Shown: positions 1 to 8,088 of the stretch, piece by piece
How positions within the stretch are numbered: position 1 is the first letter of the stretch
Layout: every line of letters begins with the position of its first letter
Assembly: GCF_000378105.1 (NCBI RefSeq)
Contig: NZ_KB899258.1
Span: 27,461-91,460, forward strand
Length of the DNA: 64,000 nucleotides
Direction: 5' to 3'
Source of the DNA: Rubritalea marina DSM 17716
Lineage (GTDB): Bacteria > Verrucomicrobiota > Verrucomicrobiia > Verrucomicrobiales > Akkermansiaceae
The notes under the pieces: model-generated
Database searches by the model: none
The model's input: the letters and a program-made list of their open reading frames with translations, nothing else
What the model was told of the DNA's origin: nothing
Position numbers and translations under genes: made by a program

Positions 1-1
1 C

Positions 2-328
2 GTGAACAACATGATCATTGGCGTTTCCACAGGTTACGTTAAAGATCTTGAAATCATTGGTGTTGGTTTCCGTGCTAAGGTCGCAGGCAAAGCCCTCGAT
101 CTCAGCCTTGGTAAATCTCACCCAATCCTCCACCCAATCCCAGAAGGCCTCAAAGTTACTGTTGATGGAACCACTAAGGTGAAGGTTGAAGGTGTCGATA
201 AGCAGGCAGTAGGTCAATTCGCGGCAGAAGTTCGCGCATACTACAAGCCTGAGCCGTACAAGGGTAAGGGTATTCGCTACGTTGGTGAATACGTTCGTCG
301 TAAGGCTGGTAAGTCAGTTGGTAAGTAA
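2..328 (+). CDS. rplF: 50S ribosomal protein L6, C-terminal part (cut by window edge)
   Basis: Ribosomal protein L6 of the large subunit. About 108 residues are visible against a usual length near 180, so the gene is cut by the left window edge. The frame is open at the edge, so the GTG at 2 is an internal codon and not the start. The visible part carries the second L6 repeat and the typical rRNA-binding end, with '[10 protein letters not shown]' and 'EYVRRKAGK' near the C-terminus. It is followed after 39 bases by rplR in the normal spc-operon order, which supports the call. Confidence 0.97.
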   Translation: MNNMIIGVSTGYVKDLEIIGVGFRAKVAGKALDLSLGKSHPILHPIPEGLKVTVDGTTKVKVEGVDKQAVGQFAAEVRAYYKPEPYKGKGIRYVGEYVRRKAGKSVGK

Positions 329-367
329 TTTTAGCAACTTCATTAATCTCAAACTGAATTTCACAAC

Positions 368-724
368 ATGAGCAAACTCAATCGTAAATCAGTACGCCAG
401 CGCATTCACAACCGTATCCGTAAGAAGGTTTCCGGTACTGCTGAGCGTCCGCGTCTCGCTATCAACTACTCAAACCAGCACATCTACGTGCAGGTGATCG
501 ATGACGTTGCAGGCAACACAATCACAGCAGCATCATCACTTGATAAGTCCATTGAAGGCGCTGCTTCTAACGTAGCAACAGCTGCCAAAGTTGGTGCTCT
601 CCTCGCAGAGCGTGCGAAAGAAAAGAACATCGAAGCAGTCGTTTTCGACCGCGGTGGTCACCTCTTCCACGGAAAAGTCAAAGCGCTTGCTGAAGCAGCA
701 CGCGAAGCTGGTCTCAAATTCTAA
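368..724 (+). CDS. rplR: 50S ribosomal protein L18
   Basis: L18 of the large subunit, which binds 5S rRNA. It has 118 residues, normal for the family. The Arg/Lys-rich N-terminus (residues 3-25) is followed by the conserved '[20 protein letters not shown]' core and the C-terminal '[15 protein letters not shown]' block. The ATG at 368 is the first in frame and gives the standard N-terminus. It lies between rplF and rpsE and is presumably co-transcribed with them. Confidence 0.97.
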   Translation: MSKLNRKSVRQRIHNRIRKKVSGTAERPRLAINYSNQHIYVQVIDDVAGNTITAASSLDKSIEGAASNVATAAKVGALLAERAKEKNIEAVVFDRGGHLFHGKVKALAEAAREAGLKF

Positions 725-736
725 TCATCCACGAAC

Positions 737-1420
737 ATGTCTGAAAATAAAGAAAACGCAGAAGCAAAGCCTGCGGAAGCAAAGTCTGAAACACCAGCAA
801 CTACCGAAGCGCCTAAGCAGGAGCAAGGTGGTCGCGGAGGTCGTGGTGGTCGTGGTCAAGGCGGCCCTGGTGGTCGTGGTGGCAAAGGTGGCCGTCGTGA
901 GCGTCCACAGCGTCAAGCCCCAGCAAAGCCAACTACCGAAGACGGTGTTGAGCTTGTAGAGAAAGTAGTATTCATCAACCGCTGTGCTAAGGTGGTAAAA
1001 GGTGGTCGTCGTTTCTCCTTCTCCGCGCTTATGGTATCCGGTACTCTCGAAGGCCGCGTAGGTGTAGGTTTTGGTAAGGCGAACGAAGTTACCGAATGTA
1101 TTCGTAAGGCTTCTCAGGACGCTAAGCGTGACGTCAAGCGCTACGCAATCGTAGACGGTACAATCCCACACGAAACATACGCTGAATTCGGCGGTGGTAA
1201 GGTGCTTCTTAAGCCAGCATGCCCTGGTACCGGTATTATTGCCGGTGGTGGTGTGCGTGCGGTATGCGAAGCAGTTGGTATCCACAACGTTCTCGGTAAG
1301 TCACTCGGCTCAAACAACCACGCAAACGTAGTGAAAGCTACTGTGGCGGCTCTTGCTCAGCTTCGCACTCGCGAAGACGTGCTTAGCTCACGTGGTAAGC
1401 TCAAGGCTGAGTCTCTCTAA
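737..1420 (+). CDS. rpsE: 30S ribosomal protein S5 with Gly/Arg-rich N-terminal extension
   Basis: Small-subunit protein S5, important for decoding fidelity. The 227 residues exceed the usual ~165-170 because of an N-terminal extension of about 65 residues. That extension is Glu/Ala/Pro-rich at residues 1-30 and then an RGG-like tract ('GGRGGRGGRGQGG', roughly residues 31-55). The S5 core follows with 'ELVEKVVFINRCAKVVKGGR', 'VGVGFGKANEV' and the C-terminal domain 'GTGIIAGGGVRAVCEAVG'. Codon use in the extension matches the rest of the gene. rplO follows without an intervening rpmD. Confidence 0.96.
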   Translation: MSENKENAEAKPAEAKSETPATTEAPKQEQGGRGGRGGRGQGGPGGRGGKGGRRERPQRQAPAKPTTEDGVELVEKVVFINRCAKVVKGGRRFSFSALMVSGTLEGRVGVGFGKANEVTECIRKASQDAKRDVKRYAIVDGTIPHETYAEFGGGKVLLKPACPGTGIIAGGGVRAVCEAVGIHNVLGKSLGSNNHANVVKATVAALAQLRTREDVLSSRGKLKAESL

Positions 1421-1435
1421 GTTAACCAGAGGTAA

Positions 1436-1459
1436 AGCCGCTGGGTTTCTCTAGCGGCT
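1436..1459 (+). terminator. Hairpin between rpsE and rplO (not a classical terminator)
   Basis: A perfect 7-bp inverted repeat, AGCCGCT at 1436-1442 and AGCGGCT at 1453-1459, with a 10-base loop, lies where rpmD would be expected. It is followed by CCCTCTCATCC and not by a T-run, so it is not a convincing intrinsic terminator. It could be an RNA processing or stabilising hairpin inside the operon mRNA. Confidence 0.4.
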
Positions 1460-1486
1460 CCCTCTCATCCATAGAAATTTAAGATA

Positions 1487-1927
1487 ATGAATCTTCACAA
1501 TCTCAAAACTAACCCAGGATCCAAGCACCGCATCAAGCGTCTTGGTAAGGGTGAAAGCTCAGGCCTCGGTAAAACATCAGGTAAGGGTCACAAAGGTCAG
1601 AAGGCACGTTCAGGTTCCGGCGTTCGCGTTGGTTTCGAAGGTGGCCAGATGCCGATCCACCGTCGTCTACCTAAGCGTGGTTTCAATAACGTACGCTTCG
1701 CAGACAAAGTGGTTGTCGTGAACACTGCACACCTTCAGAAATTCTTCGAAGAAGGTGACACTGTGAACGAAGAATCACTTCGCGCAAAGGGCCTCGTTAA
1801 GGGTGCATTTGATCAAATCAAAGTACTCGGCAACGGTGAGCTCAGCAAGAAACTCACTGTTTCTGTAGACGCGCTCTCTGCCTCCGCTAAGGAGAAGATT
1901 GAAAAGGCTGGCGGCACTGTAGCCTAA
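1487..1927 (+). CDS. rplO: 50S ribosomal protein L15
   Basis: L15 of the large subunit, a late assembly protein. It has 146 residues, normal length. The glycine-rich N-terminal extension that threads into 23S rRNA is clear ('GKGESSGLGKTSGKGHKGQK', residues about 21-40), followed by 'GFEGGQMPIHRRLPKRGF'. The start ATG at 1487 gives the expected 'MNLHNLKTNPGSKHR' N-terminus. It is followed by two hairpins and then secY. Confidence 0.97.
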   Translation: MNLHNLKTNPGSKHRIKRLGKGESSGLGKTSGKGHKGQKARSGSGVRVGFEGGQMPIHRRLPKRGFNNVRFADKVVVVNTAHLQKFFEEGDTVNEESLRAKGLVKGAFDQIKVLGNGELSKKLTVSVDALSASAKEKIEKAGGTVA

Positions 1928-1944
1928 CTTTTTCGATCACATTT

Positions 1945-2007
1945 AAGTGGTTTCCCACTTATTTTAACTTTTAGTGAGGAAGCGCTTGCGCGCTTCCTCA
2001 CTTCTTT
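1945..2007 (+). terminator. Tandem hairpins between rplO and secY (attenuator or terminator)
   Basis: Two inverted repeats in tandem. The first is AAGTGG (1945-1950) / CCACTT (1955-1960), followed by ATTTTAACTTTT. The second is a perfect 13-bp stem, AGTGAGGAAGCGC (1973-1985) / GCGCTTCCTCACT (1990-2002), with a TTGC loop followed by TCTTTAT. The second is strong and would reduce transcription into secY or mark a processing point. The T-tract is imperfect, so partial read-through is likely. secY starts at 2038. Confidence 0.6.
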
Positions 2008-2037
2008 ATACAAGCGCCCCCACAAATTACCTAAATT

Positions 2038-3540
2038 ATGATTTCCGCATTTGCGAATACATGGAAAGTAGCAGAGCTACGCGAACGGATCATCTACATG
2101 CTTGTGATGATCGTCATCGTGCGCCTTGGTGTACACATCACCCTTCCGGGCATTGATGCCAGCGTGGTTGACCAATACATGAAAGAACAGGCCGCTAAAG
2201 GTGGGAGCGACAATGGCATGCTCGATACCATGGCGACGATCTTCTCTGGTGGTGGCCTCCAACAACTTGGTTTGTTTGCACTCGGGATCATGCCTTACAT
2301 TTCCGCATCGATCTTGATGCAGCTCATGTCAGCAGTCATGCCTAAGCTTGCGAAGCTTTCACGTGAAGATGGCGGGCGTCAGAAAATCAATCAATACACC
2401 CGCTTCATTACGATCATCATCGCACTGGTTCAGGGTGGACTCCTTGCGAACCAACTTTCAACCAATCCAGGATCGCTTCCATTCTTCAATGGTATCGAGG
2501 CTGTTGGCGCTGTGGTTCCCAACCCAGGTTTCTCGTTCATCGCGATCTTCACCCTCACGGTGGTAACTGGCACCTTGCTTCTTATGTGGATTGGTGACCA
2601 GATGACTGAAAACGGCATTGGTAATGGCACATCAATGATCATCACGGTGAACATCATCTCTGCTCTCCCAGCATCACTCGCACTTCTGTGGAAGTCACTC
2701 ATTAGCGGTGGCACACCTGCAGGGGCCGCTTTCGTTGTGTTCCTATTCGCCTTCTTGATCTTCGTGATCGCGGCTACTATTTCAATCACCCAAGCCCAGC
2801 GCCGCATCGCGATCCAGTACGCCAAGCGCGTGGTTGGTCGCAAGCAATACGGCGGTCAGACACAGTACCTTCCGCTGAAGCTTAATTACGCAAACGTGAT
2901 GCCAATCATCTTCGCTACTGCGATCCTCGGCATCCCAACCGTGATCATCAGCCAGCTGTTCCCAACGGCGAGTTGGGGTCTCACTCTGAGTTCAATCCTC
3001 GCGGGCAATAGCCCTTGGTTCTACGTCATTGCAGGTGTGATGATCTTCTTCTTCTCCTACTTCTGGGTGGCCACGATGTTCCAGCCTTCAGAGATTGCAG
3101 AAAACCTTAAGCGCAGTGGCGGCTATATCCCAGGTGTGCGCCCTGGTGAGCCTACTGCCAAGTTCCTCGACTTTACCATGACACGCCTCACTTTCGCGGG
3201 TGCTGTGTTCCTCACCATCATCTTTGCCTTGCCGTTTGTGGTGTCGCAGATGCCATTGCTCTTCGGTGAAAATCCGCTAGACCAAGCGATCACTCAGTTC
3301 TTTGGTGGCACTTCACTCCTCATCATGGTCGGCGTGATTCTCGATATCATGCGCCAGGTAGAAACTCAGCTCCTGCAGCGCAACTACGACGGTTTCCTCC
3401 GTCAAGGTAAGCTCAAGGGCGCGGTGGATCGCCGCAATAAGCAGCTCGCAGCACGTTCAAGCAACAACATGATCTACCTTCTCTTGGTGGTAGCAGTGTT
3501 CTTCTTGCTCGGTGTGGTAGCTCTTATCCTCGAAAATTAA
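2038..3540 (+). CDS. secY: Protein translocase subunit SecY
   Basis: Channel-forming subunit of the SecYEG translocase in the inner membrane. It has 500 residues, longer than the ~440 of E. coli. The start 'MISAFANTWKVAELRERIIY' and TM1 'MLVMIVIVRLGVHITLPGID' are typical. The plug/TM2 region 'LGLFALGIMPYISASILMQL', cytoplasmic loop 'AQRRIAIQYAKRVVG' and 'KLNYANVMPIIFA' are all recognisable. The extra length lies mainly in the periplasmic loop after TM1 and in the C-terminal cytoplasmic segment. A strong terminator follows directly, so adk and map are not simply part of the same uninterrupted transcript. Confidence 0.97.
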   Translation: MISAFANTWKVAELRERIIYMLVMIVIVRLGVHITLPGIDASVVDQYMKEQAAKGGSDNGMLDTMATIFSGGGLQQLGLFALGIMPYISASILMQLMSAVMPKLAKLSREDGGRQKINQYTRFITIIIALVQGGLLANQLSTNPGSLPFFNGIEAVGAVVPNPGFSFIAIFTLTVVTGTLLLMWIGDQMTENGIGNGTSMIITVNIISALPASLALLWKSLISGGTPAGAAFVVFLFAFLIFVIAATISITQAQRRIAIQYAKRVVGRKQYGGQTQYLPLKLNYANVMPIIFATAILGIPTVIISQLFPTASWGLTLSSILAGNSPWFYVIAGVMIFFFSYFWVATMFQPSEIAENLKRSGGYIPGVRPGEPTAKFLDFTMTRLTFAGAVFLTIIFALPFVVSQMPLLFGENPLDQAITQFFGGTSLLIMVGVILDIMRQVETQLLQRNYDGFLRQGKLKGAVDRRNKQLAARSSNNMIYLLLVVAVFFLLGVVALILEN

Positions 3541-3574
3541 TTCGAGCACGCACTAGCAAACATCATCTCTCTCT

Positions 3575-3607
3575 TGGCTGCTAGTGTATCTAGCAGCCAA
3601 TTTTTTT
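3575..3607 (+). terminator. Strong intrinsic terminator after secY, abutting adk
   Basis: Perfect 10-bp inverted repeat TGGCTGCTAG (3575-3584) / CTAGCAGCCA (3590-3599) with a five-base loop and then A plus seven T residues (3601-3607). This is a textbook Rho-independent terminator on the plus strand. The T-run ends only three bases before the adk ATG at 3611, so any transcript reaching adk from secY must read through it. Confidence 0.88.
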
Positions 3608-3610
3608 ATC

Positions 3611-4240
3611 ATGAATGTTATTTTATTAGGACCTCCAGCATGTGGTAAAGGAACTCAGTGTCAGCTGATTCTCAAACAGCTTGCGATGGAGTGCCTCGGC
3701 ACCGGACAGCTATTGCGCGACGAGGTGAGCTCGGGTTCAGAGCTCGGCAAAGAGATCGACAGCTTCATCAACCATGGCGCCTATGTGCCAGATGCGTTGA
3801 TTATGCGTATGGTCTTCAAGTGGCTCAATGGCGTCGGGGAGAAGCCGTGGTTGCTCGATGGCTTTCCGCGCACTCTCGTCCAAGCTGAAGCACTGAATGC
3901 TGAAGGCTTCCGGCCTGATGTGGTGATTGGTATAGAGGTTTCCCAAGACGTGCTCGAGGAGAGGATCCTGTCACGCTTGATCTGCAGTAGTTGCTCAGCC
4001 ACGCATTCACGCAAGGTCGTGGGAGACGGCCCATGCCCTGACTGTGGTGGCGTATTGGTGGTGCGTGACGACGATGGCATTGAGAGTTTCCGCAAGCGAT
4101 ATGCAAATTTTAACGAACTCACCAAACCTCTCTATGCATACTACGAGGCGCAGGGATCTTTGGTGCGAGTCGATGGCACCTTGCCTCCCGAGCAAGTTTT
4201 CGAACGAGTCGCTTCATCGCTGAAGCTTCCCGGAGCTTGA
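3611..4240 (+). CDS. adk: Adenylate kinase (zinc-finger LID type)
   Basis: Catalyses ATP + AMP to 2 ADP in the cytoplasm. It has 209 residues from the ATG at 3611. The P-loop is 'GPPACGKGTQ' (residues 7-16), the NMP-binding region 'GTGQLLRDEV' and the 'WLLDGFPRT' motif (80-88) are present. The LID carries four cysteines, C125, C128, C142 and C145, in two C-x2-C pairs, as in the zinc-binding LID of Gram-positive-type enzymes. An upstream in-frame GTG at 3584 lies inside the terminator stem and would add nine residues unlike the family, so 3611 is preferred. There is no Shine-Dalgarno sequence; only the T-run precedes the ATG. Confidence 0.93.
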   Translation: MNVILLGPPACGKGTQCQLILKQLAMECLGTGQLLRDEVSSGSELGKEIDSFINHGAYVPDALIMRMVFKWLNGVGEKPWLLDGFPRTLVQAEALNAEGFRPDVVIGIEVSQDVLEERILSRLICSSCSATHSRKVVGDGPCPDCGGVLVVRDDDGIESFRKRYANFNELTKPLYAYYEAQGSLVRVDGTLPPEQVFERVASSLKLPGA

Positions 4241-4344
4241 TCGGACCTCGATACTCTCCTTGTGTTCATTAACTAATCTAGTACAGTGACCCACATCGCT
4301 GACCGAATGGTCATCGACTCGGCGTACCAACATGCTTTTTTATC

Positions 4345-5157
4345 ATGGCTAAACGTAAACCAAATAAGAACAAGATCCCGATCAAGTCCCCAGAGGACAT
4401 CAAGCAAATGCGTGTGGCTTGTGAGACATCCAGCGAGATTCTCCAGCTTACCGCGAAGTTCATTGAAGCCGGCAAAACCACCAAAGAGGTGGATGAATAT
4501 GCAGCTGAATTGATCAAAGAGAGGGAGTGTGTCTCAGCCTTTCTCGGATACCGCGGCTTCCCTGGGAATATTTGTATCTCACCGAACGAAGAAGTGGTGC
4601 ACGGCATCGGCTCTGACCGCGTGATCCAAGATGGTGATGTGATTAGCATCGACATTGGTGTGGTGAAGAATGGCTGGATTGGTGACAATGCCACCACCGT
4701 ACCGGTCGGCAACATTGATGATGAAGTGAAGCGCCTTCTTGCAGTCACCGAACAATCACTCTACGAAGCGCTTTCCTTTGCTAAAGATGGTGAGTACCTC
4801 GCCGACCTCTGTGGCGCTGTGGCGGAGTATGTGAAGCCATTCAAGATGGGAGTGGTGAAGGAATTTGTCGGCCACGGAGTCGGGCAGGAGCTTCACGAAG
4901 AACCTCAAGTACCCAACTACCGACCTCTCGGCAGAACCCCTCGCCTGCGTGAGGGCATGGTGCTCGCTGTGGAGCCAATGATCAATGCCGGTACCCCACG
5001 GGTGCGGGTGCTCGATGACGGCTGGACAGTCATTACTGGTGATAAGAAATACTCTGCTCATTTTGAGCACACGGTATGTGTGGGCAAGGACGGCCCAGAC
5101 ATTCTCACGGCGCGCCCACGCGAAGCTACCGAGGAAATCTTGGGCATTAAGCTGTAA
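4345..5157 (+). CDS. map: Methionine aminopeptidase, type I
   Basis: Removes the initiator methionine from nascent proteins. It has 270 residues, close to the family norm. All five metal ligands are visible: D103 ('SIDIG'), D114 ('GDNA'), H177 ('GHGVG'), E210 ('VEPMI') and E241 ('FEHT'), plus the substrate-contacting H86. The short basic N-terminus 'MAKRKPNKNKI' precedes the catalytic domain. Its position after adk is the usual spc-region order. The next gene is a PBP2 homologue, not infA/rpmJ. Confidence 0.95.
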   Translation: MAKRKPNKNKIPIKSPEDIKQMRVACETSSEILQLTAKFIEAGKTTKEVDEYAAELIKERECVSAFLGYRGFPGNICISPNEEVVHGIGSDRVIQDGDVISIDIGVVKNGWIGDNATTVPVGNIDDEVKRLLAVTEQSLYEALSFAKDGEYLADLCGAVAEYVKPFKMGVVKEFVGHGVGQELHEEPQVPNYRPLGRTPRLREGMVLAVEPMINAGTPRVRVLDDGWTVITGDKKYSAHFEHTVCVGKDGPDILTARPREATEEILGIKL

Positions 5158-5202
5158 CTCCACCATTGGGCTAGAAGCAAAGTTGTGATAATTGTGAAGG
5201 TA

Positions 5203-7398
5203 ATGCGTTTGTTCAGATCCATTCTTCGATCATCGATTGTTGCTTCAGCAATGTGGGGGAGTCATGCGGGCTTAGTCTCGGCGGCGGACGAGCTCGATGC
5301 GTCTTTGGATCTAAATCTCACGGGTGAATCCAACAGAGCGGCGGTAAGCACGCGCCCAAATGCGCGTACGATGACGCTATCGATCCCTGGTCCACGCGGT
5401 CAGATTCTGGATCGTAATGGCAAGTCGCTGGCGCAGAATAAGGTGGTTTGGTACCCGGCCCTGATGTTCCCGCATTTCAACAACCCGACCCGTGACTTTG
5501 TCATCGAGTGGGGTCAAGAACGGGTGAAGAAAGCCAACGAAGTCTTTGGCTTGGAATGGATGGTCAAAGATGAAGACCTCTGGCAGCATTATCGCCACCG
5601 CCGCTGGTTGGCGATGCCCATCACGCATGTGGTCACAGCTGATCGCAAAAAGGAGCTAGAGCCCCAGCTCATCGACGGCTTGATCCTGCACCCAATTTAC
5701 CAACGTTACTACCCTCAGGGAGATCTTGCAGCACACTTGATCGGCTATGTCGGGTCTAAGGGTAAGTTGGAGAAGGGGCCGATCAATTACGGCGACCCAA
5801 TCTTCGAATTCACCGAGGGACGTTCTGGCTTTGAAAAAATTTATGACCGTGAGCTGACGGGACAGAATGGCCTGTTGCACCTCGAATACGACTCAGCTGG
5901 TAATGAAGTGTTGCGTGAGGAAAAGCGTGCACCTCGCCAGGGTGGCTCGGTGGTTACAACGCTTGACCTGGATTGGCAAATCCGTGCCGAAGAAGTTCTT
6001 GCGGAGCATGCTCACAAGGGAGCATTGGTGATCTTGGATGTGACCAATGGAGAAATTGTGGCGATGGCCTCGCGGCCGTCCTATGATCTCAATAGTTTTG
6101 TTCCATTCATCACGACCAAGGACTACAGCGATCTTCGTGAGAATCCTGATGCACCGTTGTTTGCGCGTTCTTATCAGGCAGAATACCCACCAGCTTCAAC
6201 CTTCAAGGCCGTAGTGGCGCTGGCAGCGTTGCAGACTGGGGCGATCGATCGCTGGAGCCAGATTGACACCCCCGCGTTCGTCAAGCTGGGGAAACACGAG
6301 ATGTGGAACTGGAATAAAAAGCCGGAAGGTTCGATGGGCGTGGTGAAGGCTCTGTATCGTTCGAATAACCCGTTTTTCATCAAGGTCGGAATCTCCACAC
6401 GTTCTCAAAATATTTTGAATACAGCCCGTGCTCTTGGCTACGGTCAGAAGACAGGATTACCACTCGTTGGGGAGAAGAAGGGCCTCTTGCCGAGCGATGA
6501 ATACATGTTGAAGTACCACAAAAGGAGGATGACTGATGGGGATACGGCAAACCTGTCGATCGGTCAGGGTGTGATTCTTGCCACTCCGCTTCAAGTGGCG
6601 CAAGGGATGGCAGTCATTGCCAATAGTGGCCGCATGTCTAAGCTGCAGTTGGTGAGACAAGTTCAAGATTCTAATGGCCGGATTGTATCGTACAACCGCC
6701 CCGAACCTCATATGGTGAACACGATTGACCCAGAGAGCGTGAGCCTTGTCCAAGAAGGCTTGATGCGCGTGGTGAATGGCGGCGGTGGCACCGGCTGGCG
6801 TGCAAAGCTCAGCTACACGGTGGTATGCGGTAAGACGGGAACCGCCCAGTGGGGCCCAGAAGAGAAGGAGCAAAAGCTCGGCTGGTTTGCGGGCTTCTTT
6901 CCACTCGATCGTCCGAAGTACGCATTCGCTATGGTCTACGAAGGGCGCCCAGGGGAAAAAGTGGGTGGCGGTAGCAAGGCTGCACCGATGGTAAAAAGTT
7001 TTTTTGAGCCGATTAAAGATGAAGTAGAGCAGACCTTGAATCCTGCCGTTCGCGCTCTCATTGTGGTAGAAGAAGAAACCGCTGTGGCTGATGATAGCGT
7101 GGCCATAGGCGTGCCTGGGAGAGCCACCGTGGTGGACGAAGAATCAGACGAAGCGTTCTATGTGCCGCGAGCCTTGTTGGTGGAGGAAGACCCGCAACCC
7201 TACATCCCGGGTAATTCGCCTGTGGCACCAGCCCGTGCCGTGCCGGTGGTGGAGGAGGTTGAAGAGCCAGACTTCGGAGAAGCACCTCCACGCGCACGCA
7301 TTGTCGAGCCTGAGCAAAGGCAAAGTTACCAAGGCGAACCACCGCGCATTGATGACTCTGAGCCGCCGCCATTGCGCGCATTGATCATTGAGGAATAG
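5203..7398 (+). CDS. Penicillin-binding protein 2-like D,D-transpeptidase with repeat tail
   Basis: Class B PBP that cross-links peptidoglycan, probably during cell elongation (PBP2/MrdA-like). It has 731 residues from ATG 5203; in-frame GTGs at 5185 and 5194 are alternatives. Order: a short hydrophobic N-terminus that could be an anchor or signal (about residues 5-28), PBP-dimer domain with 'IPGPRGQILDRNGKSLAQN', and a transpeptidase domain. The active-site motifs S-x-x-K ('STFK', nt ~6196), S-x-N ('SNN') and K-T-G ('CGKTGTAQ', nt ~6832) are intact. The last ~116 residues (nt 7048-7395) are Pro/Glu-rich and contain six copies of a motif like R-A-x-hydrophobic-V-x-E-E. That tail is absent from ordinary PBP2. 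Adjacent to map; no rodA or mreC is nearby. Confidence 0.9.
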   Translation: MRLFRSILRSSIVASAMWGSHAGLVSAADELDASLDLNLTGESNRAAVSTRPNARTMTLSIPGPRGQILDRNGKSLAQNKVVWYPALMFPHFNNPTRDFVIEWGQERVKKANEVFGLEWMVKDEDLWQHYRHRRWLAMPITHVVTADRKKELEPQLIDGLILHPIYQRYYPQGDLAAHLIGYVGSKGKLEKGPINYGDPIFEFTEGRSGFEKIYDRELTGQNGLLHLEYDSAGNEVLREEKRAPRQGGSVVTTLDLDWQIRAEEVLAEHAHKGALVILDVTNGEIVAMASRPSYDLNSFVPFITTKDYSDLRENPDAPLFARSYQAEYPPASTFKAVVALAALQTGAIDRWSQIDTPAFVKLGKHEMWNWNKKPEGSMGVVKALYRSNNPFFIKVGISTRSQNILNTARALGYGQKTGLPLVGEKKGLLPSDEYMLKYHKRRMTDGDTANLSIGQGVILATPLQVAQGMAVIANSGRMSKLQLVRQVQDSNGRIVSYNRPEPHMVNTIDPESVSLVQEGLMRVVNGGGGTGWRAKLSYTVVCGKTGTAQWGPEEKEQKLGWFAGFFPLDRPKYAFAMVYEGRPGEKVGGGSKAAPMVKSFFEPIKDEVEQTLNPAVRALIVVEEETAVADDSVAIGVPGRATVVDEESDEAFYVPRALLVEEDPQPYIPGNSPVAPARAVPVVEEVEEPDFGEAPPRARIVEPEQRQSYQGEPPRIDDSEPPPLRALIIEE

Positions 7399-7399
7399 C

Positions 7400-7422
7400 G
7401 CTCAGCTCTGCAGAGCCTGAGC
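7400..7422. terminator. Hairpin between convergent PBP2-like and DUF2293 genes
   Basis: GCTCAG-CTCT-GC-AGAG-C-CTGAGC forms a roughly 10-bp stem with one bulged C, immediately downstream of the plus-strand gene and overlapping the stop of the minus-strand gene. It lacks a T-run on either strand, so it is a weak terminator candidate at best. Confidence 0.3.
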
Positions 7423-8082
7423 CAAGGGGCAGCTCGCTAAATCGAAAGGTTTGTCTAAGCGATACTGATCCAAGATGACGCGAGAGCGTTTAGCCAGCAT
7501 GCGGCGGACTTCGCGACGTTTGCCTTTTTCACGAGGAATGGTCATCTGATCATAGGCGCTTGTCTGGTGGCGCATCCATGCGATCACCGCGGATTCTGCT
7601 CGTTGCTCGATGGGGATCCGTTGGGTACGTGCTACTGTGCCACTGCCTACTGGGATCGCATGGGCTGTGACTGCGTCGGCTAGCTTGTCTTCGAACGCAT
7701 CATAGGTGAATGAGAAGTTGAGGAAGTGCTGGACGGCTACTTTAAATTCTTCCACGTAGCGTTCTTGCTCAGCCGCTCGGCGAGCTCTACCAGCGTCTAA
7801 CTTCTTTTGGTAGTTTGGATCTTTCCTCTCTGCTTCGAGTTGTTTTCTGAGCACTTCAATACGCTCAGCAGGTGCCCAGATTCCACGAGAAAAAAGCTTA
7901 CGCCCTTTGGGTTCTTTGACGGTCCAGGAGGGACCATCGAGTTTGATCCGACGTGAGAGAGCGGCGTCTCCCGGTTTGAGCAATGCCCAGCCATCGGGAA
8001 TGGCGAGTGCTTCGCCATCCAAGCTAGTGACGTAGCCGCTGCGTGAGGATGGACGCACTTCTAGTGTCAAAGTGGATGCCAT
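7402..8082 (-). CDS. DUF2293 domain protein
   Basis: 226 residues, cytoplasmic, no signal peptide. The C-terminal half matches my memory of bacterial DUF2293 proteins: 'VARTQRIPIEQRAESAVIAW', then 'MRHQTSAYD', then 'IPREKGKRREVRRMLAKRS'. These blocks are very rich in Arg/Lys and suggest nucleic-acid binding, but the family function is unknown. Residues 85-125 are predicted helical and charged. It starts seven bases after the stop of the cupin gene and is probably co-transcribed with that gene and with the L,D-transpeptidase upstream. Confidence 0.75.
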   Translation of the reverse strand: MASTLTLEVRPSSRSGYVTSLDGEALAIPDGWALLKPGDAALSRRIKLDGPSWTVKEPKGRKLFSRGIWAPAERIEVLRKQLEAERKDPNYQKKLDAGRARRAAEQERYVEEFKVAVQHFLNFSFTYDAFEDKLADAVTAHAIPVGSGTVARTQRIPIEQRAESAVIAWMRHQTSAYDQMTIPREKGKRREVRRMLAKRSRVILDQYRLDKPFDLASCPLAQALQS

Positions 8083-8088
8083 GCTTCG

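Noticed and set aside
725..1285. Long minus-strand frame of 186 codons
   Set aside because: It is the antisense of rpsE, with Thr-rich low-complexity content mirrored from the Gly/Arg tract.
3584..3610. GTG at 3584 as the adk start
   Set aside because: It lies within the terminator stem and would add nine residues not found in adenylate kinases.
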